Shown: positions 10,247 to 22,122, numbered from the stretch's first letter. The stretch: 64,000 nt of DNA from Asterionellopsis glacialis (GCA_014885115.2 WKLE02000702.1:1-64000); one strand, 5' to 3'. Notes: generated from the sequence alone by a model not told the origin. Numbers and translations are program-made.

Positions 10247-11145
10247 TTTTTTTTTTTTTTAAATTCCGTACCAAAAAAAAATACTTCCTTCGGGGTGTCT
10301 CTTGTATGCTGTACTAAACAAACACTCAATGATGCAGATCTAATTCAATTGTGCTGCAAACCTCTCTCTCTAGAGAGGTATAGCCCTCAAAAAAGTGATG
10401 GCGGTAAGAGAGATGTTGAGAGAAACTTGGGAGTGACGAAAAAGAAGACAGACAGTAGGTACAATGTGAAGGATTTTGTGCAACCCATACACGCAAACGC
10501 GAAGAAAAATTAGGATGACATTTAAGCATATGCTAATAGTTTTGAAATAAAAATTCAATACTTTGTACTAAATTTGTTTGTACTGGAAAACTAATTTTAT
10601 TCAAATTCAAAAAACTATTTTAAAATAACATAACCCTAATAAGGTCCTGGAAGGAAAGAAAAGTGAAAAATCAACCAAGAGTGTTCAAGAAACGCGACAC
10701 CCGACAAAACACAGCGAAACTGCCAGCGCTGCAGTCATTACAATTACTTGATGAGGGTGAGGGTTGTGACCGATGAAAGACATGCATCATCGCCAACTCT
10801 CAATATGTCTCTGTCTATCCTACCTTGTATAATGGTATAAATACCTGGTACTGGCGGGTGGTGGACAGAGCGTTTCCCTCACCATCCCGATAGATTCGCA
10901 TTAGATTTCGTTCCCCTCCGGCTGTTTTTCTAAAAAACAAGAATGATGTCGACATCCATCCGAGAAACGCTTTTTTCGTTCTGCGGTAAAAGACGCGGCG
11001 AGTCGCATCATCTCTAGATACCATAGCACGACACAGAGACAACGAATCTTCATTTCTCTGCTCTCTGCTCTCTGCTCTCTGCTCTCTCTCACACACAAAC
11101 ACACACACTTACTCTTGCATCTTTCTAGCTCTGTAGCTGTATACT
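10247..11145. other. divergent intergenic region
   Basis: There is no supported gene. It holds a poly-T tract directly upstream of the sulfotransferase start (10250-10261), one CTCTCTAGAGAGG palindrome at about 10366-10379, and the heptamer/CA satellite just before the next gene. Confidence 0.6.
11053..11109. repeat. heptamer (CTCTCTG) and CA microsatellite
   Basis: Five tandem copies of the heptamer CTCTCTG run into a CACACA tract ending 36 bp before the first possible ATG of the downstream gene. The position suggests a pyrimidine-rich 5' leader or core promoter. The tract would be length-variable. Confidence 0.85.
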
Positions 11146-11202
11146 TTGAAACGGAACGGTTGGTGTCAAGAGATTTTGTCTATCCCAAATTATCAGATCA
11201 TT

Positions 11203-13125
11203 ATGGTTTCGGCTGTGTTATGGCTTGCCGCAGCCCTCACCTTGGGCAGTGGGGGCGATACTTGCAGCAGCAACAGCAGTAGTCATAATAGTCAATCATC
11301 TTTCTCATCGGCAGCACCCATAAGCAGCACGCCATTGTCTTTTTCAAACAACAATAACAACAACAGGATAAGTCCAGTACGATTGTCATTATTGAAAAGA
11401 ACAAAACAAGGAATTCCTAAATTTGTATCAAATCAAAGTTTTAAATTATTTTCTCTTGGTCGTGATACAGATACTGACAGTGATATTGATAGTAACAATG
11501 ATACCCCTTCTCAAAAAAGAACAAGAAGAATACGAAGAAAAAGAAGTAAAACCAATGATTCCAAAAAGCAGCATAACACGGATGAGTATGACACTGCTAT
11601 TGCTCATGATGAAAGAGTTATATTTTTCCCAACAGCAGCAAAACGGATATGTTTAGATCTGACGAAAGAAGAAGAAGAAGAAGAAGAAAATGAAAACGTC
11701 AATAAAACTAAGAAACGAAAAGGAAAAGAAAAAGAAGAAAATGGTTGGGAAATACCTATTCATGGTTGGATTTTTGAACCTGAAGAAGGGTCGTTTCGTC
11801 GAAGAGCATTTTTAGCCTTATTACGATCTGCCTTGGATATTGATCATAACGACGATGAGGACAAATATAATAAAAAGAAAAAATCAACCACTCTCACTAA
11901 AAGTGAGAATCATGAAACCAACACCACCATTACTGGTGATACGAATGATGAAATGCTGGAAGAAGTAGTAGCAGAAGAACAAGAAGAAATAAGTGGTGGT
12001 GATCGATCTACAAAAGAAATTTTAGCAAGACGATTGCGACCATTCATTGTAGATAATGAACGTGGTAGAACAATATCGATTCGTATAGGGAATGCTATTC
12101 ATCGTGTACCCGATATGGTATCAAGTAAAAATGGCCACTTTCATGGTATACTTCGACTTTCTGATCAAGAAGTAGAAGAAGCAATGGCAATGGCAAACAA
12201 AAACAAAAGCAGTGCTGGTGGTGACAAGGACAACAAACGTAGTAGTAGTACAATACTACGATTCGAAGCTGTAACGGGTCATGACGAACGAACATTTCAT
12301 GGTGTCACACATCTAATTCCTCCCAAAGGTGGGATATCTGTCATTAGCGACATTGATGATACGGTAAAAATATCTCATGTGACAGATAAGAAAAAGTTAG
12401 TACGGAGTACATTCTTACAAGAATTCAAAGCTGTACCTGGTATGGCAAATACATATCAACAATGGTCCAACTCGCCCAAGCATAATGCACAATTTCACTT
12501 TGTATCGTCCAGTCCATATCAACTATATGAAGAATTATCATCGTTTTTCACCGATGCTGGATTCCCACATGCAACATTTCATCTTAAAACGATACGACTG
12601 AAGGATCGTACGTTGTTATCTTTATTTGGTGATCCTGAAAAAACAAAGATTGATACCATTACATCTATATTACAACGATATCCGAATCGTAAATTTGTAT
12701 TGGTAGGTGATACAGGTGAACGTGATCCAGAAGTATATGGACACATGTTGCGACAATATCCACATCAAATACTCCGTGTCTTTCTTCGAGATGTACCCCC
12801 CAAACCCATCAAAGTATCTCCGCAAAAAAAGAAAAAGAAGACGAATCCCTCCAGACTGTCATCTAAATTTAAAAGAAACAACAACACTACCAATAAGAAG
12901 AAGAAGAATGAAATAAACAACAACAACCACAATGACGATGGGAACAATCATGACGAGGAGGAAACTGGTACAGATAATAACACAGAAGACGATGACAACA
13001 ACTCTTCTGACATTATCAGTCCCGAATCTCGATTACTATATGCATTTCGTGGAACACCTCATGAAAAGTGGAGTCTCTTTACTGAAGGGTCTACTCTTCA
13101 TCTTCCCGACAAATTAGATAGATGA
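11203..13125 (+). CDS. App1/DUF2183-type phosphatidate phosphatase-like protein
   Basis: A single exon of about 640 residues from this ATG; an in-frame ATG at 11146 would add 19. The chosen start gives a signal peptide (MVSAVLWLAAALTLGSGG). A low-complexity N-terminal third follows. The catalytic part begins near residue 378 with GGISVISDIDDTVK, the DxDxT nucleophile motif (Asp383, Asp385) of HAD-like phosphatases in the App1/LNS2 group. It continues with FHFVSSSPYQLY, LFGDPEKTK and KFVLVGDTGERDPEVY, all typical of DUF2183. An upstream part (HGWIFEPEEGSFRRR) matches the N-terminal region of such proteins. Yeast App1 removes phosphate from phosphatidic acid. A secretory start here would place it in the endomembrane system. 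The C-terminus is Asn/Asp/Lys-rich. Confidence 0.88.
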   Translation: MVSAVLWLAAALTLGSGGDTCSSNSSSHNSQSSFSSAAPISSTPLSFSNNNNNNRISPVRLSLLKRTKQGIPKFVSNQSFKLFSLGRDTDTDSDIDSNNDTPSQKRTRRIRRKRSKTNDSKKQHNTDEYDTAIAHDERVIFFPTAAKRICLDLTKEEEEEEENENVNKTKKRKGKEKEENGWEIPIHGWIFEPEEGSFRRRAFLALLRSALDIDHNDDEDKYNKKKKSTTLTKSENHETNTTITGDTNDEMLEEVVAEEQEEISGGDRSTKEILARRLRPFIVDNERGRTISIRIGNAIHRVPDMVSSKNGHFHGILRLSDQEVEEAMAMANKNKSSAGGDKDNKRSSSTILRFEAVTGHDERTFHGVTHLIPPKGGISVISDIDDTVKISHVTDKKKLVRSTFLQEFKAVPGMANTYQQWSNSPKHNAQFHFVSSSPYQLYEELSSFFTDAGFPHATFHLKTIRLKDRTLLSLFGDPEKTKIDTITSILQRYPNRKFVLVGDTGERDPEVYGHMLRQYPHQILRVFLRDVPPKPIKVSPQKKKKKTNPSRLSSKFKRNNNTTNKKKKNEINNNNHNDDGNNHDEEETGTDNNTEDDDNNSSDIISPESRLLYAFRGTPHEKWSLFTEGSTLHLPDKLDR

Positions 13126-13597
13126 TAATGACTCAAAGGTGTCTGGCTTTCTAGATTTTGCCGAATCCAATAGTAATGCTTACACGCACCAAGTTTTGTA
13201 ACGACGTTGTTTTAAGAAGCAAAGCAAATCACAAAAGGGCATACACCCGGTCATTTCTAAAAAGATACAATATTTCAAACTGGAACCAATACCAGTAATT
13301 ATGTTCATCAATTTGTGAGATGGATTATTTCAGATTTGCAGCAAGCGCATTATTGGAAAAAAGTTGTATCAGCCGACAAGACTATCAATAGAATAACTAA
13401 TAAGCACCAATGATTATAAGATTATTTAACAACTTTTGCCATAAAGTCTGCATTTTATTACGATTGTAGATCATAAGCAATAGACCAAAGCTATGAGTAC
13501 GAGTACAGTACTGCAGTTTCGGCTTGCATTTATTTAATATGCCTGGTACCAGTACACCATGGTGTAATCATGGGCACTTTCTATCTATCCTTTACAT
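13126..13597. other. convergent intergenic spacer
   Basis: There is no gene. The stretch is AT-rich and lies between two converging stop codons, and must hold both 3' ends. I see no clear hairpin. Confidence 0.6.
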
Positions 13598-16560
13598 CTA
13601 TTCCCCTCCTAGCTCAAAAGGCGACAAAGGAAAATGCTGTGGACCAAAGGGGATTTGGTTCAACATATTTCTTGTTCCATTCCGAGGATATAAAGTTTCA
13701 ACATTCCTTTCATAAATTTGGCCATAGTTTCCAACTGATTCGATTATGTCCTGAAACATTGAACTGAAATTTGTTCCAAACAAATTTACTTCTGGCATGG
13801 AGTTTGAAGCATCACTATCGATTCTATTCTCTTCGGCGTAGAATGTACTGGATACTACCCAATACACAAAACTTGACCATTCAGAGTCACTATAACGGGT
13901 AGCCATGGCAATACTAGAGAGGGAGGGTCGTAAGAAACGCAATTGTGAGTTGTGAGGATTCTACTCGAACAAAATGAAAACTGTGCTGTACAAAAAAACA
14001 TAGCATTGGAACTTACGATGAAGAAGAATCACCGGATCTGTCACCAATATAAAAGTATGGAGGAGAAAATGAAATCCCCGTCACACTAGCCTCCACTGTG
14101 ATAGTAGCACCAGACAGGACATCCAAAGTACCATTCAAAAGTGCAGCAAAGCCATCCTCGATATCATGAAACTCAACCAACTCAACTCCACCAGCAGCTG
14201 CAAGAGATCCATTGAAAATGCCTGCTGACACTGCTTGACAAAAATCAAGACTCATCCCATTCCAAACTTGGTTTGTAGCATTATGTATACCACACATGAG
14301 ATGTTCTCGTTTCACAATTGCATCTAATGTTCTGTTTTCCATTGGGGCAGGACCAACATTTGATACCCCACCACCAAAAGGGAAAGAATAAATAAGACCT
14401 GTGTCACCTCTTGTATTGATATAATCCAACCCTTGACGAGGGACCAACTCCTGAAGATTCCGTGCATAGATCTCTCCATAGTTCCCCACAGCTTGGATAG
14501 CATTCACAAACATATCTTCAAACCTTTCTCCAAACAATTTCGTCTTTAGAAGTGCAGTGGTATCCGCTGCTGCATAATTATCTTTCGTAATGTTGTATGT
14601 TTCGGCTGATATCAAGGATTGGAGAATCATATTACAAAATTCAGACCATTCATGATCATCATCGCGAGTAACAAGTGCCAATGGTTCTTTGGAAAACAAA
14701 TTACGTCCTGTTTCGTACGTTCCATCGTAGTTGGGTACTTTGCTTTGAAATACTTTAGGTGAAATTTGATTACGTTCACCTGCAATGACATTGCAATATC
14801 CATTGGCAAAGGATTGATACCGATCAATCGTAGGAAAAAGCCGATCTGATGGGAAAAAATCCCTTTCAAGAATGTCTTTGTGTGTACAACCGGAACAAAC
14901 ACATATCTTGAGTTTGCTACATATACCATCATGTGCTAGCAATGAATCCGCACAAGCTACATACTCGGGTATACCCGCGAACGCCAAACCATCGTACATG
15001 TATGGTACGGTAAATGAAAATCCTACCCCAGATGACTCCTGTAGTGGTCAAACACAAACGAAGGGAAGATATGCACAGATATGTATGAGTTAGTGATACT
15101 AGATTAGGCGTCGTGATAAATCCATCCGTTTCATAATTATTTTTACTTACCAGGTAAACATCCCGTTCCATGGTGTATGTAATACCTCTCGCAACAAGAT
15201 CAATCGATTCATTTGCTGCTAAGCTGTTTAAAGAACCTGTCGCTTTTGGTAAATCAATGAACCTTACATGACGATCATCGTCATCATTGGTATTTCTAAA
15301 CAATGCTGCAGCTATTGCCCGACACTACAGTATCCGTCACAAAATGTTCACATCCAAAGAAAGAGCATATAAGAGAGTTTTTGTGTCGTTTCAAAGAGTT
15401 TACAAACAAATACAGAGACAGTCACAAAAAAATTAGCACTTAAAGACGAAACGATAGAAGAAGGATGCTATACCGGACTGTGCAGTATAGTACAGAGTTC
15501 TTACCAAATCTACATGAAATCCTGTGGGTTGTTTCGTGATAGTGGTGTTGCTGACTTCATGAAACCCAATCCGATTCTTGATGGTACCGCAATTTAAATA
15601 TTGCCTTTGTAAGATTGTATCAATTGTAGAAGAAGGTGCTTTGGTAGGTACCAACGATGGTGCTGTACTTGGCGATAAGGTAACAAGTCTAATTTCAACA
15701 TCTTGTTCGTTGCTGTTGTTGTTTTTGATGTTCCATAATAGTAGTAATCCAATGATGAGGCAAAAAAGTATGACTGTACCCACAGTCAAACATACTTTTA
15801 TTATGAATCTTTTTCGTTTTTCTTGTTCCACTGCTTCTATATCAATTGTTTCTGTAGCAAATGATAAGGATACTACTGATTGACGACGTGCTAAATCGGA
15901 TAAACGGCTGTGGAATTCCCGTTCTAATTCGTCTTCTTCTACAACAGATACTAAGTCAACTGGAGTATGTGAACATAATGCATCCACTTTTTCTTCTTCT
16001 TCTTTACATGTTATGACATCACCATCTACCGTACTTTTTCGTCCTTGACGTATCGTTGTACAATTACCACCATCATGAGGAGTATTGTTGTTGTTGTTGC
16101 TTATGACACGATCGCCTGTCGTCGTCATTGCCTTTGTGGTCCGTGTTTCATTGTTTTTTTCGTTATTGTGATTGTGATGTTCGTCATATTTTGACATTGG
16201 TGGTGGTGGTGGTGGTGATAATCTTGCTACACCATAGTAACTCAATGTATTATTAGGATTTAGAGTATTCATTTCAATAGAATTGCTGTTGCTGGTGTTA
16301 CTATTACTGCCTTGCCAACATGAAATGGATGTTGAAACTCCTCTCGCTGCTACTCCCGCTGCTGCTGCTGTTGTTGTTGTCTCTGAAGAAGTAGAACATG
16401 TATTTTCTAAATGTACTTCATCATCATTGCTGCTGCTGTTGTCGTCTTGGTTTGTTGATTTATTTCTTCCATATTCGTCATCATCATTATGATGTTTATC
16501 GAACCATGATGATGATGAAGAAGAAGAAGAAGTTTTATTATCTTGCTTTCGTCCATCCAT
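13598..16560 (-). CDS. membrane-anchored protein with two AapJ/BztA-like solute-binding modules
   Basis: Four exons: 16560-15505, 15324-15151, 15038-14017 and 13913-13598. The introns are 180, 112 and 103 bp, with GTAAGA, GTAAGT and GTAAGT donors and phases 0, 0 and 2. The spliced frame encodes about 855 residues. A 250-residue low-complexity tail precedes one membrane segment (VCLTVGTVILFCLIIGLLLL, about 255-275). After it comes a complete family-3 solute-binding module of the general amino-acid type: NCGTIKNRIGF, GFHVDL joined to CRAIAAALF, LAANESIDLVARGITYTMERD, GVGFSFTVPYMYDGL, DRYQSFANGYCNVIAGE and VGNYGEIYARNL. A second module starts near 653 (LMCGIHNAT) and ends with VGNYGQIYERN, but lacks about 110 residues of the middle lobe. 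It probably binds amino acids or similar solutes outside the cell or in a vesicle. No channel or kinase domain is present. Confidence 0.85.
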
Positions 16561-17596
16561 TTTATTATTATGATGATGATATTATGAAGTGTGATTGTTC
16601 TTGTCCTCTTGTTTGTAGAAACAATAGCACCTCCCAAACACTGTGTATGAGGCAGGGTGTACGTAAACCTGAAACCGGATGTTTATCTTCTGGAACATGA
16701 GTTATTGGTCTTACAAAGACGTAGGTCCTAGAGTTCCTAGGACTACAGGTACCAGGTAGGACCTACTGACTGGTGGTACCGGTACCTGTTGAGTGAGAAG
16801 GGAAAAAACACTTCTGCCACCTGTCGGGTAAATCTACTCTAGGTCCTACTAACTGTGACTATTGGCGGCTGACATTTTTTGTCAGGAGTAGTAGAGTCAT
16901 GCTACGTGATAGTAAGCTGCTTAGGAATAATGTACATTTTTAAATGATACGGATAGAAATATTGGGCCCTTTTTATTTTATATATAAACAGGCATTCTTG
17001 AAGGCTTGGCTCTTGTTTTTATAATATTATAATTTTAACTGCTAACACCCTGCCTTCGAAAGCTGGTTTGAACCTCACTTATCAGAAAATATAAAAATAT
17101 AAAGTGCCGAAACTGTCAGTTTTTGGATAGTATTGGATAGTATTATCGATACTTAACAATTTTCTTTACAACTTTCACCGTACATGTACAATGTGCTGTA
17201 CACTTAAAGAGCTCATAAATCATTGTACTTCCTGAGGAAGCAAGGAAACAAAGTTGTCATTGTTAGTCTAGTTAATAGAAAATCACCAACAACAATCAAT
17301 ATAATTTCATACATAATTCAAACATTAGTCTTACCCCAGAAGAATGTTTTTTGTTGAAACCCACCAACAAGGATCTATTACTAATTTGAGATTTTAAATT
17401 GCAATCCGTATGTTCTTCTTGCAATAATTTTCTCTTCAGCAGTTGGTTATGACTTGCCCTGGCTCCATGAGGAGATTTACTGAACCGGGGAGGAGGTACA
17501 ATATGAGCAAGAGGATCCAGTGGAAGAATTCCTTGATGGTTGTGTTTTTTCTTGTTTTTGGCACTTTTCTTTATTTAAAAAACACCTATTTCAACT
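16561..17596. other. intergenic stretch with GTAC palindrome cluster
   Basis: There is no supported gene. From 16690 to 16870, upstream of the solute-binding gene, short palindromes crowd together: GGTACCAGGTAGGACC, GGTGGTACCGGTACC, TAGGTCCTA. The rest is AT-rich. Confidence 0.55.
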
Positions 17597-19579
17597 TCAC
17601 TGTCAAAAAAGTCTTGAATACAAGTTTCACCTTTTTGCAGGATTCATAAAATGAGGTTAATTGAAGAAAATGATGCTGATAATTACTATTAGCATCCTTA
17701 CTGCCATCAGAACCATCATGATTGTTGTCATATTCTTTACCAGTACCATCATTATTTTCACCATGCTTGTCACCAGCATTGGTGTAGCAATCAGATAATC
17801 TAATTGTCTTTAGGTTCTTATTATGCTTCCTCTTCTTATTGTGGTCCTCATAATGATGATGTGAAGGGTTTTTGAAGATGAAATAAACTAACAGTAATCA
17901 GTATTTTCATCACTATTGTTATTGGTTGTATTACCATCATGACAAGGTATGGAAGAAGAAGAAAAGTAATAATATGCTTCATCATCATCATTGGAATTGA
18001 ATGAGTGGCAAGAGAAGAGGTCATAGTCAATGATATCACCATCTTCATAATCATAGTCCTTCTGATGCTGGTCATTATCACCAACATTGTTATCACCAAC
18101 ATTATCAAAATCATCCTCATCCTCTTCTTGTTCATTCCTAGCCCAAACATCAATATTGTTCCCATTATCCTCATATAATTTTTATTGTTGCTGTTGCTGA
18201 TGTGATGGTGGTGGTGGTGGTTTGAATAAGAATGTGAGTGTTGTGGATCAGGTAGAATCTAGGAAGATCAATATAGTCCACTTCAGAAGAACCTTCAGAA
18301 GCTTGAGAATCTGATTCTGAATTGATTCTGTTGTTATTGTTGCTCTTGTTATTTTTGTTGGTATTTTTGTTATTTTTGTTGGTATTGGAGTGGTAGTTCT
18401 TGTTGTCATATTTGTAATTTTTGCTGTAGTTCTTTAAGTCATTGTGTTTTTTGTAGTTTTTATTTTTCTTGAAGGTCAATGTGTTGGTGGTATTAGTGAT
18501 GCACATTTCATTGTTGTTGTAGTGCTTGTACTTCTTCTTGTCATCATAGTTGTAGTTCTTATCATTGTTGTAATTTTTTATAGTTTCTATTTTTCTTAAA
18601 GGTCATTGTGTTGGTGGTGACAATACTGTTCCTTATATCATCATTGTAATATTTGTACTTCTTCTTGTCCTTGTAGTTGTAGTTCTTGTCATTGTTGTAG
18701 TAATTTTTTTACAGATTTTTTTCTTGAAGATTGTTGTGTATTGGTGGTAGTATTGATAGTATTCATTTTGTTGTCATTATAGTGCTTGTACTGCTTCTTG
18801 TCATTGTCATTGTCATTGTAATTCTTGTCATTGTTGTACTTTTTAATAGTTTATATTCATTTTGTTGTTATTGTTGTTGTTGTCATAGTACTTGTAGTTA
18901 TTGTTGTCATCATAGTTGTAGCTAGTTCTTGTAGTTCTTCTTGTTGACATGGTTGTAGTTCTTGTAATTCTTCTTGTCAACATTGTCATAGTTACAGTTC
19001 TTGTTGCAGTTATATTTTTCAATAGTTTTGATTTTTGTTGTGATTCCTTTTGTCACAATTGTCATAGTTCTTGTAATTTTTCTTTTTGTCATTATTGTAG
19101 TTCTTGTAGTTCTTTTGTCATCATCATTGTAGTTCTTGTTGTCATAGTATTTTTTATAGGTTTTTTTTTTATGATGTTTTTCATTTTGTCATTGTCATAA
19201 TAATCATTGTAATGGTTATAGTTCTTTTTGTCATAGTTCTTATTATCATCATGGTGACAAAGGAATTTTTTAAACCTTTTGTTGTTGTGGTGCTGAGAAG
19301 GAGTCCAAAGACTCTTACTACCACCAGCAGCAGTGGTGTGTGAAGCAGAGGAACTGCATCCAGTAGCAGCATGTCCATGAGACCACCATGACCACCACCA
19401 CCTGGTAACCAACTATGGCCACAACCAAGACCAGCATGACCATGCTGAACATGACAACCACAACCAGGATGATAACAACAATCATCATAATCATTACGAT
19501 GGTCATAAAAAGTAGATCCATTATCATCGTTGTTAAGATAATGATAACTGCTACATTTGGATGATAAGGACCCATTCAT
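17597..19579 (-). pseudogene. frameshifted Asn/Lys/Tyr/Asp-rich repetitive coding relic
   Basis: The minus strand shows good protein-like frames that change repeatedly. They start at MNGSLSSKCSSYHYLNND (19579), run through a Cys/Gly/His-rich part (CCYHPGCGCHVQHGHAG), then a long series of Lys-Asn-Tyr, Asn-Asp and Tyr-Asp repeats (19270-18300), an acidic part (NEQEEDEDDFDNVGDN, near 18120) and a last segment with KDANSNYQHHFLQL (17700) ending in a stop near 17597. Frame changes fall at A/T runs and at a CAC run. This could be a pseudogene, or a real gene damaged by base errors in homopolymers, or in part split by introns. I do not recognise the family. The composition recalls structural or wall-associated low-complexity proteins, but that is only a guess. 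Confidence 0.4.
18300..19260. repeat. degenerate strand-biased repeat (TTGTAGTTCTTG type)
   Basis: On the plus strand variants of TTGTAGTTCTTGTTGTCAT recur at irregular spacing. A and C are strongly depleted on this strand. The unit corresponds to codons for Asn-Asp/Asn-Lys-Asn-Tyr on the minus strand. Confidence 0.75.
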
Positions 19580-20989
19580 GGGTTGATGCTGGTGTTGCTG
19601 CTTGGAAAATCTTGTACTTCAAAACTTCAAGAAAAATGCAGGGTTTTTGGAAAAAAAACTAAGAAATTCCATGGGTTTTGTCAGCCACAACAAAATATTT
19701 CTCTTCAAGAAGAGCAAAGAATTTGTGGTGGTGGAGAGACAGCTGGAGCATGGGGATTATACTAGCATGATGAGAAAGAGACACCAGACCACAGAACAGA
19801 AGGACAGATCATGGTTGCTGTTAGGTTGTTGATTTCTAGTAAAAAGTGGTTGAGAAGGATGGGCAGGCAGCAAGAGGCTGCTATACTTTAACCATCTTCA
19901 TCTACTAGTACAGTGGAACTGCTGCAATGATGAATGAGATATTTTGGTTTTAAAAGGAGGATGGTGGTGTTTAAATATGGATGCGTTTTTGTGAAAAATG
20001 AAGTTGTTTGGTTGTGACGAAAGTATATGAAATATGGAAGGAAACATATAAACTGGGACAAAATTGAATAACAAGAATTTTTTCTTGAATGAAGGTATTT
20101 TTAAAATTATGTGTGTAACAGAAAACAAAAAAACTAAATACTGACTTCTATATTGATATACAAACACGTAGGTACGATAACTTGGAACCATGTGTAACGG
20201 GTACCAGGTGCGTGAAAAGAAATTTGGGAAAGAAATTGTTTTTCGGGGGAAGAGGACCAGAAATCAACAATTGGGACGTTTTGATGAAATATTGTCGTAG
20301 CAATTCGTTTAGAAAATCTATCATGATTTTTGATAGTGAGTTTCAATTATTATTATTCAACGGCCTTTTTCATATACTCCTATTACGTAGATAATGCTGT
20401 ACAATTTCTTAAAATGAATAAAAAAACGTGATAATAATATTATTGTAATTGTAAGGAATATAAATGACAAATGGTTCATATGTGTTTAGTCTTAGTAGTA
20501 CTCGAGAATTCATCGTCGTTTTGTAGGCTACTACTCTGCTGCACAGTTAGTAAATCATAAAATAAATAAGGAATCCAATGGTTGGTAAGTATATAGCATC
20601 TTTTTCCAATTTCGGGAGTCGGGCGTGGCAACCTTTCTGAATTGACAGACATATTCGTTTTATGAATATAACCAGGAAATGTCTAAATAAGGAAACGTAT
20701 CGCATAAGGCATCTGGAAAACGTCATGGAGAAGGAGGGATGGCGTTTTAGTATCGAAAATGAGGTATTTACTATTCCTCCAGAATTGTGTAATAAGTAGA
20801 ACCGCCCCATACAAGACTCCGGCTCGTTGAAATTCTGTCGATGGTAAATTTTCAAAAAACAAATTAGGCAACTCAACGCAAATCTTTGAGATCGCCTCCC
20901 ATGATCGCCTAATTAATAACATAAATGTAGAAATTAGAACAACTCAATTCACTAAACTAACGCGCCGCTGGAAATACTTGATCTACAAC
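19580..20989. other. intergenic stretch, no supported gene
   Basis: The stretch is AT-rich. A minus-strand open frame at 20683-20922 (RRSWEAISKICVELPNLF) looks slightly protein-like but has no family signal or supporting splice sites, so I leave it out as a gene. Confidence 0.5.
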
Positions 20990-21718
20990 ATGAAAATATT
21001 TGCTGTATCCTTAAATTTTATATCATTGAGCTTGCTAGCTAAAGCAACACTCGGCTTTGATCCCATCAACTCTGTCGATTTGCCTGACAACGAGCATCGA
21101 GAACAGAAAGAAACCAGCAGTATTGGTGGGCAAAAACCATTCGAAAGAGAATTAGGCATGGCTACGGGTAGTATGTTTTCACAAATCGTTAAGAAAGCCA
21201 CTGGAACGTATATATACCCGTCTTCAAGTCCTTCCTTAGCTCCTTCATCAAGTCCCACTTCAAATCCTACAAGTACTGTAGTTTTACAAGCAATGCAGAC
21301 AGGGGATAACCTTCAGGCACAATCTTCTCTTTGTGATGAGACATTGAGGACTATGATACGAGTTGCAGATCTAAATGAGACTACAACGTTGACAACAAGC
21401 TCAGGGGTTGTAATTGAAATCCCTTTCTATGATGCCGAAACCGGTGACTCTCTTGGACTTTGGCAATGTACTTTTACGAATCTGCCACACGATCCCACAG
21501 CCCAGCCAGACGGTAAAACGATTCACCAATGCTCGTACAGTTTCGATGCAGACAATTACGCTTCTCAAATATTCGTATCCGGTACAAGTGCCGGGAAGAC
21601 AAACTCAATTATTGGCGGAAGTGGTACGTATGCATGCGCAGGAGGAGAAGAAGAGGTATATCTGGAAACTGAAGCAGAATTGAAAATGCAGATGAGAATT
21701 TGTAGCACGTGCTCGTAA
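20990..21718 (+). CDS. small secreted protein, possible dirigent/AOC-like barrel
   Basis: About 242 residues from this ATG; an in-frame ATG 12 bp upstream is less suitable. The signal peptide is MKIFAVSLNFISLSLLAKA. A short Ser-Pro-rich linker (SSSPSLAPSSSPTSNPT) is near residue 80. The C-terminal 140 residues look like an all-beta domain, with IEIPFYDAETGDSLGLWQC, YASQIFVSGTS and SIIGGSGTYACAGGEE. The last motif resembles the conserved glycine-rich strand of dirigent and allene oxide cyclase-like barrels (IxGGTGxF/Y). That likeness is weak and based on one motif. Four or five cysteines suggest disulfides. Function is unknown. Confidence 0.7.
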   Translation: MKIFAVSLNFISLSLLAKATLGFDPINSVDLPDNEHREQKETSSIGGQKPFERELGMATGSMFSQIVKKATGTYIYPSSSPSLAPSSSPTSNPTSTVVLQAMQTGDNLQAQSSLCDETLRTMIRVADLNETTTLTTSSGVVIEIPFYDAETGDSLGLWQCTFTNLPHDPTAQPDGKTIHQCSYSFDADNYASQIFVSGTSAGKTNSIIGGSGTYACAGGEEEVYLETEAELKMQMRICSTCS

Positions 21719-22122
21719 AGTATAGCTTGTACATGACATATTTTAGAATTCTATTTTTGTGCTGTCGTGGCAAGCTGTATTGCTTCTGTTTCGCCAAGAG
21801 CAAAACTTGTCTTGAAAACTATACGGTGGCATTTAAAAAACGAATCTTCTACACGTTTGTCTCACTTTATGAATTAAACAAAACGTTCATCAAGGAAAGA
21901 TAGATCCATTTTTTCAAGTCTCCCAGCTGATCGTGAAAGGAGCCCGGTTGTAAATGCTACGTTGGTCTACATACTAAGTGCACTACCAGGTTCCTACGGA
22001 TGTAGGATACAAGTACATCTTGTTTCATGCATACTTCCAAAATGCGAACCCGTCCCAAAAAGCGTTCTCTTGATGTGTCAACGAAAATGTAAGAAGAAAA
22101 GAACACCACACCCATTAGCATA

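Noticed and set aside
11041..11110. The heptamer array as a telomere-like repeat
   Set aside because: The unit CTCTCTG does not fit known telomere units (diatoms use TTAGGG) and the array is short and internal.
17443..17649. A short plus-strand frame with a hydrophobic stretch
   Set aside because: The only signal is a T-rich run. It lies beside the repeat relic and shows no coding features.
20683..20922. A minus-strand 79-residue open frame beginning MLLIRRSWEAISK
   Set aside because: It looks faintly protein-like but has no domain motif, partner exon or conserved end.
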